DNA from: Thalassobacterium sedimentorum
GTDB lineage: Bacteria; Verrucomicrobiota; Verrucomicrobiia; Opitutales; Coraliomargaritaceae
Assembly (NCBI RefSeq): GCF_031127905.1
Contig: NZ_JARXIC010000026.1
Span: 1-59,898 of the forward strand
Length of the DNA stretch: 59,898 bases
Direction: 5' to 3'
The notes under the pieces are model-generated. The model did no database searches, was not told where the DNA came from, and saw only the letters and a program-made list of their open reading frames with translations. Each line of letters opens with the position of its first letter. Position 1 is the stretch's first letter. The position numbers and the translations under genes are program-made. Positions 32,936 to 45,553 of this stretch are shown piece after piece.

Positions 32936-33212
32936 TTCGATGTGTTAGCTAAATCGCTTTATTTGATTTAGCCATTGTCAGTGGCCTCTCGCCCGCTTAT
33001 CTCTGGGCGGTTGGCCTTATTCCCTCGCTGTTATTTATCCTAGATTTAACTGAAGATTTAGGTAATTGCAAGATTTAGGCGACAATATAGGGGTATCGAA
33101 CTCTAGCTCTGAGCGTTCAGCCCAAGGTGAAAGCGAGCCGTCGGAGTCGGTGCGTTGCGAAGGGGCTTGGAGAGATGTGATTGCCCAGGTACTTGTAAGC
33201 GCCGGGATCGCT

Positions 33213-33803
33213 CTAGCTATCGCAGTGTTTTAGCTGGCTGTAGATCTGTCGCAATGCGATGAAGTCCTGGTCGCGTGATCCGCTCAGGATGGTATGGTCG
33301 TAAAGTGGGCTCTGTTTCATTTCCTCGACTGCGACTTGCAGGCGGCGCTGGACTTCATCTTCGGCGTCTGTGCCGCGTCCGCGCAGGCGGGTTTCCAGTT
33401 CTTCGATGGTGGGTGGCATGATGAAGATGCTGACGACCTTGCCTTTGAGTAGAGGGTCATTCAGGGCTGTCTGCTTCATTTGTGCGGCGCCTTGGACATC
33501 GATGTTAAGCAATAAGTCGGTACCAGCGGCTAATTTGCCCTGAACTTCTTGTTTTAGAGTGCCGTATAGGTTGCTGTGTACGTGTGCATATTCGTAGAAT
33601 GCGCCTGCTTTGATTTTGTTTTTAAAGGTTTCGTGGTCGAAGAAGTAGTAGTCGACTTTGTCTATTTCATTGCCGCGGGGGGGGCGTGTGGTGGAAGTGA
33701 CCACGCGTTGGATGCCGGGGATTTCGGATAGCATGCGATCACATACAGTTGTTTTTCCACTGCCGGCGGGGCCGGATACGATTATGAGGTGTCCAGAGTT
33801 CAC
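33213..33803 (-). CDS. gmk: Guanylate kinase
   Basis: 196 residues. It phosphorylates GMP to GDP. The P-loop is [14 protein letters not shown] near residues 10-24; the GMP-binding region follows with [21 protein letters not shown]; the later motifs are [44 protein letters not shown] and [14 protein letters not shown]. Length is normal. It is 18 bp downstream of a small membrane-protein gene on the same strand, so it is probably in an operon with it. No rpoZ is visible next to it. Confidence 0.95.
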   Translation of the reverse strand: MNSGHLIIVSGPAGSGKTTVCDRMLSEIPGIQRVVTSTTRPPRGNEIDKVDYYFFDHETFKNKIKAGAFYEYAHVHSNLYGTLKQEVQGKLAAGTDLLLNIDVQGAAQMKQTALNDPLLKGKVVSIFIMPPTIEELETRLRGRGTDAEDEVQRRLQVAVEEMKQSPLYDHTILSGSRDQDFIALRQIYSQLKHCDS

Positions 33804-33821
33804 AAGAGGAAGTGGGAGGAA

Positions 33822-34358
33822 TTAATAGGTGAAGGCGACTCCGAGTAGTAACAGGCCGTAGGCGGCAAAGAGGCTGCCAAAAACACGTGGGCGTAATTCT
33901 TTGCGATAAAGCCAATCGAAGAAGTCGCGCAGTTTATAAGGGTTTGCCCCTAGAACCAAGGCGGTGATGATGGCTAGGTAGGTGAAGCTCACTAAAAATA
34001 GACGCGTGATCGGCAGTTGCATATAAGCGGCGTCTAGTAGTGCACCTGCTGTGAGGAGTATTAGCGCAGCCAGCCCTCTTACGGCCAGAAAGTCCGGTAC
34101 GTAGATGAAGGAGCCGAGGGTAACGACTAGGAAAATGCCGAAGAGTAGGTTTTTGTACTGCCCGAAATCAGCGGGCCCGAGTTGTGTGATTTTGTATAGA
34201 AACCAGATGGCCGCAGATCCGAGTAAGATATATGCCGCAACGCGTGAGCGTGGGAAGGCTTTCGTGCTTTTGGCGGAATTCATGCCGTGCCACAGAAAGT
34301 GGGCGCCGAAGGCGATTAGGAAAATACTGGTGAAGAGTGTGGCTTGAAAAAGTGTCAT
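33822..34358 (-). CDS. Multi-pass membrane protein of unknown function
   Basis: 178 residues with five or six hydrophobic helices and little soluble sequence (for example [43 protein letters not shown]). The conserved-looking loop [18 protein letters not shown] joins the last two helices. I do not recognise the family. It lies just upstream of gmk (18 bp) and diverges from the HAD-family gene. Likely an inner-membrane protein. Confidence 0.75.
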   Translation of the reverse strand: MTLFQATLFTSIFLIAFGAHFLWHGMNSAKSTKAFPRSRVAAYILLGSAAIWFLYKITQLGPADFGQYKNLLFGIFLVVTLGSFIYVPDFLAVRGLAALILLTAGALLDAAYMQLPITRLFLVSFTYLAIITALVLGANPYKLRDFFDWLYRKELRPRVFGSLFAAYGLLLLGVAFTY

Positions 34359-34460
34359 GATTTGTGGTGGCGGATGGGTAATGGGTAATGACTAATGCTG
34401 CTGGTGGAAGGAAAAAAAGAGAATCGACGTTTGTCAGTTTGAAGAATTCACGGCAAATCT

Positions 34461-35135
34461 GTGCTGATGAACTTGCTTTTGGATAACGTGTGGCGGCCAA
34501 TTGATTTGGTCGTTTTTGACTGCGATGGTGTGCTTTTGGAGACGATGGCGGCTAAAATTGAGGCTTTTCAGCGGTGGGTGCCAACGGCGCATACGGCGCG
34601 TGGGGCGGAGTTTATGCAGGTGGTCATGGCTGGTTTTGGTAAGGCTCGTGCCCACCATATTCGCAGTTTTTATGAGGACATTTTGAACCAGGTGGTTTCG
34701 CAGGAATTTTTAGACGCGGAGGTTGAGCGTTTTACAGCGATTTGTGAGCCACTTTGTGCGGGTGCGGACTGGCGGGTGGGGGCGCGCGAGTTTGTGCTGG
34801 CCTGTCGGGATGCGAGCCTGCCTCGTTTTGTGCTTTCAGGTACGCCTCAAGCTCCCTTGGAAGCGATGTTGGTCTCTACTGGTGCGATTGATTATTTTGA
34901 TGTGGTGATTGGTTCGCCTCCGGCGAAGTCAGAGAGTCTGCGACGTATCTTAAGTGAAACCGAGGTCTTACCAGATCGCTGTGTGTTTATAGGTGATGCG
35001 GAAGCGGATCGAGCTGCTGCTGCGTCTGTAGATGTACATTTTGTGTATTTTCCCTCAGAGGCGGACCGACCAGAAGGCCCCATTGCTACGGAGGTCAGCG
35101 ATTTGCGGCAGCTCTTGCCTGTTGCTGAGGGGTGA
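34461..35135 (+). CDS. HAD-superfamily hydrolase, phosphoglycolate-phosphatase type
   Basis: 224 residues. HAD motif I is LVVFDCDGVLLET (Asp nucleophile and acid), motif II is FVLSGTPQ (Thr/Ser-Gly), motif III the Lys in GSPPAKSESLRRIL, and motif IV is CVFIGDAEADRAAA. The cap is helical, at residues about 25-95, so it belongs to the beta-phosphoglucomutase/phosphoglycolate phosphatase subgroup. The start may be GTG 34461 or a nearby ATG (about 34467). The neighbours do not point to a substrate. Confidence 0.88.
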   Translation: MLMNLLLDNVWRPIDLVVFDCDGVLLETMAAKIEAFQRWVPTAHTARGAEFMQVVMAGFGKARAHHIRSFYEDILNQVVSQEFLDAEVERFTAICEPLCAGADWRVGAREFVLACRDASLPRFVLSGTPQAPLEAMLVSTGAIDYFDVVIGSPPAKSESLRRILSETEVLPDRCVFIGDAEADRAAAASVDVHFVYFPSEADRPEGPIATEVSDLRQLLPVAEG

Positions 35136-35250
35136 TCGGGTTATTCGCTATGCAGAATCGCATTCAGTGAAGTATTTTGTATAAGTTTAACTTTATTTCA
35201 TTGACCATTTTGATTAGTGTGGCTTATTTATGGGTCAGTTGATATTACTC

Positions 35251-36156
35251 ATGAACAGCAAAATAAATACTCTATCGTCCCTAAGTTTACTGGCTATGGG
35301 CTGCGCACTTAATGCACAGGGCGGCTACGTTCTGTTTAGCGATTCTAATGTAGATCTTGATCCGGAGTATCGGGTGGTGCGTCCGATTTCCGCACCCTAT
35401 TTTCATGAAGACTCATTTGTTACCAGCGATGTGAGGGCATGGTATGTCTCTCACGAGTTTGATTCGGATACTGGGGCGGTGCTGAATAATGGATCAGCTA
35501 CGGTTATGGCCCTGCAGCTGCGACTTGCATTAACGGAGAGTTTGCAATTTGTAGCTTACAAAGACGGCTATACCGAGTTTGATGATGCGGGGGCGCTGGA
35601 GGATAATTCGGGCTGGAATGATGTGGGTGCCGGGATTAAGTGGGCTTTTGTCCAAGACTGGGAAAATCAATTTCATATGGCACTTGGACTCGGATATGAA
35701 TTTAGTCTGGGAGAAAGTGATGTTTTGCAGGACAGTGATGAGTTTCGTCTTTGGCTGTCGGCTAACAAGGGCTTCGATCGGCTGCATTTTGGAGCGACGG
35801 CAAATTTGATTTTATCTGAGGACGATTCAGATAGTCTACTTGGGAATTCCGATATGGTGACCTTGCATTTGCATGCCGATTATTATATGACTGATTGGTT
35901 GAGTCCAGTGATTGAGGTGAATGGTTATTTGGCGCAGGATGAAGCGCCGGCATCACTGAGTGTGCTGAATTTTTCGGGTGTGGACGCTGGCAGTCTGCCT
36001 GGGGGGCAGGAGAATGATAGCTACACTATCGCTGTAGGTGCTGAGTTGCGCTTGATTCAGGATCTCGGACTTCGAATTGCATATGAGACGGAGTTGAATG
36101 ATCGTGATAGCTTGTTCGGTGAGCGTTGGACGTTCTCGGCGGTTTATGAGTTTTAG
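35251..36156 (+). CDS. Outer-membrane beta-barrel protein of unknown function
   Basis: About 301 residues from ATG 35251; the earlier ATG at 35230 would add seven residues before the signal peptide. The signal peptide is SKINTLSSLSLLAMGCALNAQ. The mature part is a series of amphipathic strands with acidic loops and ends in the outer-membrane signature SAVYEF with a terminal Phe. Loop motifs include YKDGYTEFDDAGA and DLGLRIAYETELNDRDSLFGERWTF. Family not identified. A strong terminator follows, so it is probably a single-gene unit. Confidence 0.78.
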   Translation: MNSKINTLSSLSLLAMGCALNAQGGYVLFSDSNVDLDPEYRVVRPISAPYFHEDSFVTSDVRAWYVSHEFDSDTGAVLNNGSATVMALQLRLALTESLQFVAYKDGYTEFDDAGALEDNSGWNDVGAGIKWAFVQDWENQFHMALGLGYEFSLGESDVLQDSDEFRLWLSANKGFDRLHFGATANLILSEDDSDSLLGNSDMVTLHLHADYYMTDWLSPVIEVNGYLAQDEAPASLSVLNFSGVDAGSLPGGQENDSYTIAVGAELRLIQDLGLRIAYETELNDRDSLFGERWTFSAVYEF

Positions 36157-36180
36157 TTAGTTGATTGTGTTATTCGTGAG

Positions 36181-36214
36181 AAGGGCGCCTCCAGCGATGG
36201 GGCGCCCTTTTTTT
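36181..36214 (+). terminator. Intrinsic terminator after the outer-membrane protein gene
   Basis: GGGCGCC (36183-36189) pairs with GGCGCCC (36201-36207), enclosing an 11-base loop, and seven T residues follow. It lies 26 bp after the stop codon and is the clearest textbook terminator in this window. Confidence 0.9.
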
Positions 36215-36376
36215 ACGAGGGATAAGCTACCGCTTTCAAGTTTCACTTGATCTAATGCAGATGGTACCCATATATATAAGCTATACTGTGCGTTGCGGGA
36301 TTGAGCTGGCTTAGTATATGGAGATGGATTGGCCGGGACGACCCCACCTGACTAGTCTATCGGATCACATCAAGGT

Positions 36377-37903
36377 ATGAATTTTGACTATATAATCGGG
36401 GGCTTCTTAGGTGTCATTGTTGGCATTTTGCTTACTTACATAGCGACCAAGCGCCATTTTGTTCGATTGGAAGAAGCGTTACGTAGTCGTTTCGATGTGG
36501 AAGCACGAGAGGCACGGCTTGCTCAAAAAGAAGAGCAATCGGAGTTGGAGTTGAATTATAGGAACAAAGAGTTGGATTTGACGCGGGCAATCGCCACTCG
36601 TGAGGATGAGTTGAAAATTCGTGCGCGTGAGCTTGAGCGCGAGGGGGAGCGACAGTCTGAGCAGCAGGCGCAGGTCGATTTGAAATTTAAAGAATTGGCA
36701 CGGGAGCAGCGTTTGCTGGGGGATGCTGAGCACGAGGCCGAGAAGATTCGTCGCCTTTATCGCCTTAAATTGCATCAAATCACGCAAATGGAGCGTGACG
36801 AAGCACGTCAGTTATTAATGAAAAGCACTGAGCGTGAGTGTGAGCAAGAGATACGTGAGTTACGGCAGAGTCTGTTGGGGCGTGCGGAGGCCGATGTTGC
36901 GAGCGAGGCACGGCGTATTTTGTTGGCCGCGATGCAGCGCATCACCAGTCAACCGATGAATGATGCGACGGCTACAGTTGTTAATTTACCCAGTGAGGAG
37001 ATGAAGGGCCGTATTATTGGTCGCGAGGGGCGTAATATTCGCACATTTGAGCACGCTACTGGCACGACTTTGATGATCGATGAGACGCCGGATTCTGTTT
37101 TGATTTCCTGCTTTGATCCTGTGCGACGTGAGATTGCGCGTATCGCGCTGGAGGCACTTTTACGAGATGGTCGTATTCATCCTTCTAGCATTGAAGATGA
37201 GGTCGTTCGTGCTGAGGAAGAGATGCGTGCGAATGTCATCGATTTAGGAGAGGGAGCTTTGCGCAAACTTCGGTTACATGATGTGCACCCTGAAGTTGTG
37301 GCATTATTAGGTAAGCTGCACTATCGCCTTTCCAATAATCAGAATACCCTGGCGCATTCCGTGGAAGTGGCCAATCTATGTGCGCTGATTGCCTCTGAAA
37401 TCGGCTTGGACCCAATGATCGCTAAGCGAGCAGGTTTGTTTCACGATATTGGTAAGGCGGTCGATGAAGACTATGAGGGCAGCCATGCCACAGTCGGTGC
37501 TGAGATCATTAAGCAGTATGGGGAAGATGCGCGTGTGGTGAATGCTGCTGCTGCGCATCATCAGGAGGTGTCGGCGGAGAGTGCGTATGCGGGATTGGTG
37601 ATGGTGGCTGATTCGCTGTCAGCGGTGCGGCCAGGTGCTCGAGCCTCGTCCATTGACGGGTTTATTCAGCGGGTGCGCAGTATTGAGGATATCGCTGCTG
37701 CTCAGGCGGGGGTGAGTGAGGCATATGCGGTGCAAGCTGGCCGTGAGGTACGGGTGATTGTTGAGCCGGAAATCGTGAATGACGAAGAGGCGCGTCAACT
37801 GGCCCGTACGATTCGTCAGCGTATTGAAGAACAATTAAATTATCCCGGAACGGTTGAAATTACTGTGATTCGTGAACAAAGGTTTTCTGAAACTGCTGTA
37901 TGA
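36377..37903 (+). CDS. rny: Ribonuclease Y
   Basis: 508 residues, normal length. An N-terminal membrane helix (about 5-23, [18 protein letters not shown]) is followed by a long coiled coil (30-190, Glu/Arg-rich), a KH domain ([24 protein letters not shown]) and an HD domain with [22 protein letters not shown] and HH in AAAAHHQEV. It is a membrane-bound endonuclease that starts mRNA decay. Its last 4 bp overlap the start of the DUF481 gene (ATGA), which couples their translation. No strong Shine-Dalgarno is visible before ATG 36377. Confidence 0.95.
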   Translation: MNFDYIIGGFLGVIVGILLTYIATKRHFVRLEEALRSRFDVEAREARLAQKEEQSELELNYRNKELDLTRAIATREDELKIRARELEREGERQSEQQAQVDLKFKELAREQRLLGDAEHEAEKIRRLYRLKLHQITQMERDEARQLLMKSTERECEQEIRELRQSLLGRAEADVASEARRILLAAMQRITSQPMNDATATVVNLPSEEMKGRIIGREGRNIRTFEHATGTTLMIDETPDSVLISCFDPVRREIARIALEALLRDGRIHPSSIEDEVVRAEEEMRANVIDLGEGALRKLRLHDVHPEVVALLGKLHYRLSNNQNTLAHSVEVANLCALIASEIGLDPMIAKRAGLFHDIGKAVDEDYEGSHATVGAEIIKQYGEDARVVNAAAAHHQEVSAESAYAGLVMVADSLSAVRPGARASSIDGFIQRVRSIEDIAAAQAGVSEAYAVQAGREVRVIVEPEIVNDEEARQLARTIRQRIEEQLNYPGTVEITVIREQRFSETAV

Positions 37904-39021
37904 GAAACTTTTTAACCTCTTTTTATGTACTGTGTGTCTGGGCCTGGGCTCCGCTGCTGGCTGCGCCTTCATTGGTAATTTTGGATACAGGTGAGCAATT
38001 GATTGGAGAGGTGCTCCCGCAATCAACATCGGAAACTGTGGTGCTGCGCTCTGAAATCCTGGGCGAGGTGCAGATGCTGCGATCACGTATTGTATCTATT
38101 GAAGCAAAGCAGGCTGTCACCGAAACACCGGCTGTCGTCGTGCAGCGTAAAGCGTCGTCGGACATCAGGACCAGATCCGAGGGGAAGCCGTCTGTTAAGC
38201 CGTCTGAACTGAAGGCTGAGAAGCCGGCCGAGCCGAAGGCCGAGGTGCTGGTGGCGACTGAGACTCGCGTCGAACCTTTGGTGCCTGAGGCAGTTTTGGA
38301 CGGAGTGCGTCCAGTCGTTGAGAAATTTCAAGCACTCAAAGCGCCTGATGATTGGTCTGGGAGTATACGCTTGGGGGTCAATGTGAGCCAGGGAGATACC
38401 AAATGGGCAGAATCATATGCGAATGGGAAGCTGGAAATTGACCCTAAGCAGAGTCCAAATTATTATCGTATTTCAGGTTCGTATACGTTTCGTGAAACCG
38501 AACGCTCGGACGGTTCGCAGTATCGTTCGACTGACAAATACGATGCGGAGTTTACCTATCGACGCACTTTTTGGAACGACTGGTTTGTTCAGAATGCACT
38601 AGGCTATCGTGCGGATCAAATCAAGGGGATCGACCGTGAGGCTCAGGAGACAGTGGGAGTGGGCTACCACTATAAGCCATCGGATACTTTTAATATTCTT
38701 CTCGGCGGCGGTGGAGGCATCGAAGAGTTCGATGCAGATTACGAGGATACCCGGGCGGGATTGAATCCTTTGGCAAATATTTTTCAAGAAGCGACTTGGA
38801 AACCCTTTAAACGCACCTCATTTGTACAGAAATTTAATTATTATTGGAATCCGGAGAACTCCGAGCAGTTCAATTATGTATTTACTGCTGCGATTCGGGT
38901 GCGCATGACGGATCTGCTGGGGCTGGAGTTCTCTTATAATAAGAGTTTCGATAATGATGTGGGGACTGGCAGCGCGCAGGATGATGTGCAATGGCGCAAT
39001 GCACTAGTCGTTTATTTTTAG
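37900..39021 (+). CDS. DUF481 outer-membrane protein with a charged linker
   Basis: 373 residues: signal peptide (about 1-22, [14 protein letters not shown]), a 75-residue N-terminal part, a Lys/Pro/Glu linker ([19 protein letters not shown]), then the DUF481 barrel (about 150-373: [34 protein letters not shown]). It is predicted to be an outer-membrane or surface protein of unknown function. The ATG is in the 4-bp overlap with rny, an odd partner for a barrel protein; both would be made at the membrane. The last residue is Phe, as expected for barrel insertion. Confidence 0.85.
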   Translation: MRNFLTSFYVLCVWAWAPLLAAPSLVILDTGEQLIGEVLPQSTSETVVLRSEILGEVQMLRSRIVSIEAKQAVTETPAVVVQRKASSDIRTRSEGKPSVKPSELKAEKPAEPKAEVLVATETRVEPLVPEAVLDGVRPVVEKFQALKAPDDWSGSIRLGVNVSQGDTKWAESYANGKLEIDPKQSPNYYRISGSYTFRETERSDGSQYRSTDKYDAEFTYRRTFWNDWFVQNALGYRADQIKGIDREAQETVGVGYHYKPSDTFNILLGGGGGIEEFDADYEDTRAGLNPLANIFQEATWKPFKRTSFVQKFNYYWNPENSEQFNYVFTAAIRVRMTDLLGLEFSYNKSFDNDVGTGSAQDDVQWRNALVVYF

Positions 39022-39117
39022 CTGCCTCTGCGTGCAATAGCACAGTGGAAACTAAGTTTCGGAGTCGGTGGGCATTTCCCAGATTTTCCACGGAGGGCGC
39101 TTTGACGCGAATCGGGA

Positions 39118-40305
39118 TTACATCAAAATAGTTTCCAGTTCTGGGGCGTCAGGAGATTGTTCTATGCGTGTATTATTGTTGAACGGGTAGCGGTATTCGT
39201 CGCCACTGAAGTTGCGCATCACGATGGCTTCATTGGTAATCTCTTTGATGTAGTCGGGATTGATCGGGATCTTGCCGCCGCCTCCTGGTGCGTCGATGAC
39301 AAACTGCGGGATGGAGTAGCCTGTTGTGTGTCCTCTGAGACTGCGGATGATTTCGATGCCTTTGCGTGGGTCGGCGCGGAGATGTGCGCTGCCTGTGATT
39401 AGGTCGCACTGATAAAGGTAGTAGGGGCGCACCCGCATCATCAGTAGCCGATGAATGAGTGACTTCATGACCTCGGCATCGTCGTTTACATTACGCAGTA
39501 GCACGGATTGATTGCCGATAGGCACGCCCGCATAGGTTAATTGTTCGCAGGCATTACGCAGGGTATGAGTGCACTCGTTTGGATGGTTGACATGTATGCT
39601 CATCCAGATCGGGCCATGCTTTTTGAAAATCTCGCACAGTTCTGGAGTGATGCGCTGTGGCAAAAATACCGGAATGCGTGAACCGATACGGATGAACTCG
39701 ACATGCGGGATTTTACGCAACTCGCCCAGTAGGTGGTCCAGCTTGCGGTCGGACAGTAGCAGCGGATCACCGCCACTGAGCAGGACGTCGCGAATTTCGG
39801 GGTGCGAGCGGATGTATTCGAGGCCGCTTTCGAACTCTGGGTGGAAGTTATAGTCCTGCGCATTCGAGACCAGTCGGCTGCGCGTGCAGTAGCGGCAATA
39901 AGAGGCGCAGCGGTCCGTCACCAAGAAGAGCACGCGGTCGGGATAGCGGTGCACGATGCCATCGACTGGCTTAGTATTTTCTTCACCCACAGGATCCAGC
40001 ATTTCCTCCGGGGCAGTGTGCATTTCGCCTGCGCGGGGGATGACTTGCCGCCGCACCGGGCAGTTCGGATCGTTGCGATCTATCAAGTTGAAGAAATAAG
40101 GGGTGATCGCCAGTGCCAGTTTGTCTTTGGCAAAGAGGCAGCCTGCCCGCTCGTCGGCGGTCAGTTTCATGTGTTTTTCCAGATGCTCCAGCTTGGTGAG
40201 GCGGTTTTTAAGCTGCCATTTCCAGCTATTCCAGTCCTCGGAGGGCACATCCGCCCAGAGGCCTTGGCCTTGATGCCAGTTTTCGAGTGAGTCGTTTGGA
40301 TACAT
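39118..40305 (-). CDS. KamA-family radical SAM lysine 2,3-aminomutase
   Basis: 395 residues. The radical SAM cluster is C-ASY-C-RY-C in LVTDRCASYCRYCTRSR, followed by LLSGGDPLLLSD. The PLP/substrate region is FVIDAPGGGGKIP near residue 340, and the C terminus is RNFSGDEYRYP. Lysine 2,3-aminomutases make beta-lysine, which is often acetylated to an osmolyte by an AblB-type acetyltransferase; no such gene is present, so glutamate 2,3-aminomutase or another KamA function is also possible. It diverges from an ArsR gene with 78 bp between starts, so the two may be co-regulated. Confidence 0.88.
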   Translation of the reverse strand: MYPNDSLENWHQGQGLWADVPSEDWNSWKWQLKNRLTKLEHLEKHMKLTADERAGCLFAKDKLALAITPYFFNLIDRNDPNCPVRRQVIPRAGEMHTAPEEMLDPVGEENTKPVDGIVHRYPDRVLFLVTDRCASYCRYCTRSRLVSNAQDYNFHPEFESGLEYIRSHPEIRDVLLSGGDPLLLSDRKLDHLLGELRKIPHVEFIRIGSRIPVFLPQRITPELCEIFKKHGPIWMSIHVNHPNECTHTLRNACEQLTYAGVPIGNQSVLLRNVNDDAEVMKSLIHRLLMMRVRPYYLYQCDLITGSAHLRADPRKGIEIIRSLRGHTTGYSIPQFVIDAPGGGGKIPINPDYIKEITNEAIVMRNFSGDEYRYPFNNNTRIEQSPDAPELETILM

Positions 40306-40363
40306 TTTTAAGCAGATCGGGCTAGAAGTTAAGAAAAGCGATTCTTCGGTTGTTGACGAGTTG

Positions 40364-40388
40364 ATGTATCTACATACTTAAATATGTC
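40364..40388. promoter_or_regulatory. Overlapping inverted repeats between the KamA and ArsR genes
   Basis: ATGTA-TC-TACAT (40364-40375) and ACATA-CTTAAA-TATGT (overlapping, to about 40388) are adjacent dyads covering the ArsR start codon. ArsR repressors bind such imperfect 12-2-12 dyads at or near their own promoters. This makes autoregulation of the ArsR gene and control of the divergent aminomutase plausible. Confidence 0.45.
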
Positions 40389-40695
40389 AATGGCATCAGT
40401 GAAAACAAATGTGGAGATCGATGTGCTTGCGAAGCAGCTGTGGGCGCTGGGGGACCCTGTGCGGTTGCAGATCTTACGCATTTTGCCGACTGAGCCCACC
40501 TGTGATAATGCCTGCAATGTCTCAACTATTGCAGAGCGGATTGGGCTGTCGCAACCAGCCACGTCACATCATTTACGCATACTCCGCCAGGCAGGGATTA
40601 TTACCAATGAGAAAAAATGCCGCGATATGATTTACTGGATCGATTTAGAGGCCGCAGCGTTGGTGCGCACTCAGTTGGGGGAGGTGCTGAGCTAA
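40384..40695 (+). CDS. ArsR/SmtB-family winged-helix regulator
   Basis: 103 residues from ATG 40384 (a second ATG is at 40390). The winged helix has VLAKQLWALGDPVRLQILRIL, then the recognition helix SQPATSHHLRILRQAGIITN and the wing KKCRDMIYWID. Cys40, Cys44 and Cys79 are candidates for a sensing site: C40-D-N-A-C44 sits where the ArsR CVC-type motif would be, but the pattern is not the standard ELCVCDL. The protein may therefore sense a metal or oxidant. It is 78 bp from the divergent aminomutase gene and about 90 bp upstream of carA. Confidence 0.9.
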   Translation: MSMASVKTNVEIDVLAKQLWALGDPVRLQILRILPTEPTCDNACNVSTIAERIGLSQPATSHHLRILRQAGIITNEKKCRDMIYWIDLEAAALVRTQLGEVLS

Positions 40696-40785
40696 TTTTT
40701 CGACTTAAAAAAGTGGAAACTCGTGGCATCCGTTTTAGCTTTTGAATTGCATGGCGCTGGATTCTCGTTTGGCTGCTGCGCTAAC

Positions 40786-41952
40786 ATGGCTAAAACGACT
40801 CGCACAGGACTTATCGCATTTGAAGACGGAACCGTATTCCGTGGCCGCGCTTTTGGCGCTGTGGCTACCAACGTAGGCGAGGCCTGCTTCAATACTAGTA
40901 TGACGGGCTATCAGGAGATTTTGACCGATCCGTCGTATTTTTCTCAAATTGTCACGATGACCGCGGTGCAGATTGGTAACTATGGAATCTGTCCGGACGA
41001 TGTCGAGTCGGACGGTCCCAAGGTCAAGGGATTCATCGTGCGTGAGGTCAGTCCCGTTGCCAGCAACTGGCGAAGCAATATTTCAATCCAGGACTATCTG
41101 GCAGAAGCGGGTATTCCGGGCATCGAAGGGGTGGATACGCGGGCGATTACTAAGAAGTTGCGTGTCTCCGGTGCTTTGAAAGCCTGTATCACCACAGAGG
41201 ATATTTCCGAGGAAGAGGCGGTTAAACGTGCGCAGGAATTTGGTGGCTTGATCGGGGTGGATTTCGTTAAGGAAGTGACTGCCAAGGAGGCTTATCACTG
41301 GGACCCGGAGATGAAGCAATCGACCCCCTTTACAGTGGTCGGCACCGATTTGAAGCTGAATGAGGACAAAAGCGCGAAGCCTCGCTTTAAGGTGGCGGCT
41401 ATGGACTTTGGTGCGAAGTATTCGATATACCGCAAGCTGCAGCACCATGGTTTCGATGTGCATGTCTTTCCCGCCACCGCCTCAGCGGAGGAGATTAAGT
41501 CCTGCAAGCCGGATTGCGTATTCTTGTCCAATGGTCCCGGAGATCCGGGAGCGGTGGAGTATGCACACGCTACGGTTAAGGAATTGATTGAGGATTACCC
41601 GACTTTTGGAATTTGCCTGGGGCATCAGATCATTACGCACGCTCTTGGAGCGAAAACTTTTAAGCTCAAGTTTGGTCATCGTGGTGGCAATCAGCCAGTT
41701 AAGAATTTGGAGACCGGAAAGGTTTCGATCACGGCGCAGAACCACGGTTTTGCTTCCACTCGGGAAGAGTTGGAAAAGACTGGTGCGATCGTGACAGAGA
41801 TCAATCTCAACGACGACACTGTCGAAGGACTGCGCTTGAAGGATAAGCCCGTCTTTTCCGTGCAGTACCACCCCGAGGCAGCACCTGGCCCGAACGACGC
41901 CGACGCGCTCTTTGTAGATTTCTACAACATGGTTGCGAAGCACCACGGGTAG
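40786..41952 (+). CDS. carA: Carbamoyl-phosphate synthase small subunit
   Basis: About 388 residues from ATG 40786 ([20 protein letters not shown]), which matches the usual family start; a GTG at 40723 would add 21 residues with no homology. The N-terminal domain has [21 protein letters not shown]. The C-terminal class I glutamine amidotransferase has the Cys nucleophile in FGICLGHQ, and His and Glu in [14 protein letters not shown]. It releases ammonia from glutamine for carbamoyl phosphate used in pyrimidine and arginine synthesis. The large subunit carB is not in the window. A pair of hairpins follows the stop. Confidence 0.95.
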   Translation: MAKTTRTGLIAFEDGTVFRGRAFGAVATNVGEACFNTSMTGYQEILTDPSYFSQIVTMTAVQIGNYGICPDDVESDGPKVKGFIVREVSPVASNWRSNISIQDYLAEAGIPGIEGVDTRAITKKLRVSGALKACITTEDISEEEAVKRAQEFGGLIGVDFVKEVTAKEAYHWDPEMKQSTPFTVVGTDLKLNEDKSAKPRFKVAAMDFGAKYSIYRKLQHHGFDVHVFPATASAEEIKSCKPDCVFLSNGPGDPGAVEYAHATVKELIEDYPTFGICLGHQIITHALGAKTFKLKFGHRGGNQPVKNLETGKVSITAQNHGFASTREELEKTGAIVTEINLNDDTVEGLRLKDKPVFSVQYHPEAAPGPNDADALFVDFYNMVAKHHG

Positions 41953-41972
41953 GTTTTAATGAGACGGATCAC

Positions 41973-42028
41973 GCGCGGGCAGCTATGCCCCCGCGCCTCC
42001 TTAGTTGCCTTGGCTATTAGGCAACTAA
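41973..42028. terminator. Two hairpins between the convergent carA and protease genes
   Basis: Stem 1 is GCGCGGG (41973-41979) with CCCGCGC (41990-41996). Stem 2 is a perfect 10-bp stem, TTAGTTGCCT (42001-42010) with AGGCAACTAA (42019-42028), loop TGGCTATT. Together they probably stop transcription from both sides, although neither has a strong T run. Confidence 0.55.
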
Positions 42029-42039
42029 GATTCCTAGGC

Positions 42040-44481
<2,442 letters not shown>

Positions 44482-44490
44482 GCGCTTAGT

Positions 44491-45396
44491 TTAGCGGCTT
44501 AAAAGATCTTTGGCGCGGTCGAGAGTGTGTTTCTCATGCTCGGTGAGTGAGCCGAATCCAGAAGCATTGATTTTGTCTAGGATGCGATCCACTTCGCTTT
44601 GGAGTTGGTCGCGGTTGCTACGGTTGACCTTGTAGCTGATGTGGGCTTCGGTCTTTTTCCGGCGTTTGAACCAGGCGGGCTGTTCGACAGTGGGGCGCGC
44701 ATGGCTCGCAGAGAAGAATGCGGTGCTGCGATTATGGACGTAGCGGTAGTAAAGGATTCCAGCAAGAAGCCCACCTAGGTGGGCGGAGTGGGCTACGTTG
44801 GAGTTCCCGGGGAGCTCGTAAAGTAGGATGCCTCCGGCTGAGATGGCCAGACTCCCCCAGAATACCCACTTGGGTTTGACGGTAACGGGTATAATGAAGA
44901 AGATTAGTAGAGTGATGGGGCGCTCCGGGTTGAGCAGGCAGAACAGGGCCAAGATCGCCATGACGGATGCCGAAGCACCAACGACAGGACCGCTGCCGTT
45001 GAAGTGAAAGAGTAGGTAGGTCAACCCACCCAGGAGGGTACCTGCTAAATAGAGACTTAGAAAGCGTTCGCGCCCGATGGTCGGTTCGATCAGGCGACCG
45101 ATGAAAAAGAGCCCGAGCATGTTGCCTAAAATATGAAAGAAACCCGCGGTGCTGTGGAGGAAGCCGTAGCTCAGTAAGGTCCAGACCTTCAGTTGCTGAA
45201 AGTTGTGGCCACTCAGTGCGAACCATTGTGACATGAATGAATTTTCGCGTCCAAAAGGTCCAGGCAAGAAGACGTTTAAAACCTGCTGCAGTACGAACAC
45301 GGCTACCGAGATGACAATGAGTGTTGTCACCATTGACGTCTTCTGAGGAGCGGCCTCCGAAGGGGATTGGCGCATGTACGGGCGGTCGTAAAGCAT
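44491..45396 (-). CDS. Rhomboid family intramembrane serine protease
   Basis: 301 residues, with six transmembrane helices at about 20-235. The catalytic Ser is in GASASVMAI (loop into helix 4) and the catalytic His in [12 protein letters not shown] in helix 6. The loop 1 motif after the first helix and the N-terminal [30 protein letters not shown] are typical (WR-type loop variant with HILGNM). The C-terminal 65 residues are a charged cytoplasmic helix. It cleaves membrane proteins within the bilayer. It is 9 bp upstream of the tail-specific protease gene. The start may be the ATG 45396 or one codon set later. Confidence 0.93.
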   Translation of the reverse strand: MLYDRPYMRQSPSEAAPQKTSMVTTLIVISVAVFVLQQVLNVFLPGPFGRENSFMSQWFALSGHNFQQLKVWTLLSYGFLHSTAGFFHILGNMLGLFFIGRLIEPTIGRERFLSLYLAGTLLGGLTYLLFHFNGSGPVVGASASVMAILALFCLLNPERPITLLIFFIIPVTVKPKWVFWGSLAISAGGILLYELPGNSNVAHSAHLGGLLAGILYYRYVHNRSTAFFSASHARPTVEQPAWFKRRKKTEAHISYKVNRSNRDQLQSEVDRILDKINASGFGSLTEHEKHTLDRAKDLLSR

Positions 45397-45534
45397 GTTG
45401 GAAATATTAAAAAATGTCCGGCGCGATCTTGCCCGGAATCAAAGAAGACCTGTACTATTATGAGCAGTTCCTTCGGGGGCAAGGATTGAGATGAGTTCTT
45501 ACCAATGCGTTGCCGTGACGTGGCCAGACTATGG

Positions 45535-45551
45535 CCGGCCCAGAGGGCCGG
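45535..45551. terminator. Possible hairpin 3' of the RNase III-like gene
   Basis: CCGGCCC (45535-45541), loop AGA and GGGCCGG (45545-45551) form a 7-bp GC-rich stem immediately after the stop codon of the RNase III-like gene. On the minus strand no T run follows, so termination is only possible, not shown; a processing site is another option. Confidence 0.4.
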
Positions 45552-45553
45552 AA

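Noticed and set aside
40723-40785. Longer carA start at GTG 40723
   Set aside because: The 21 added residues have no homology, and [17 protein letters not shown] is the normal family start.
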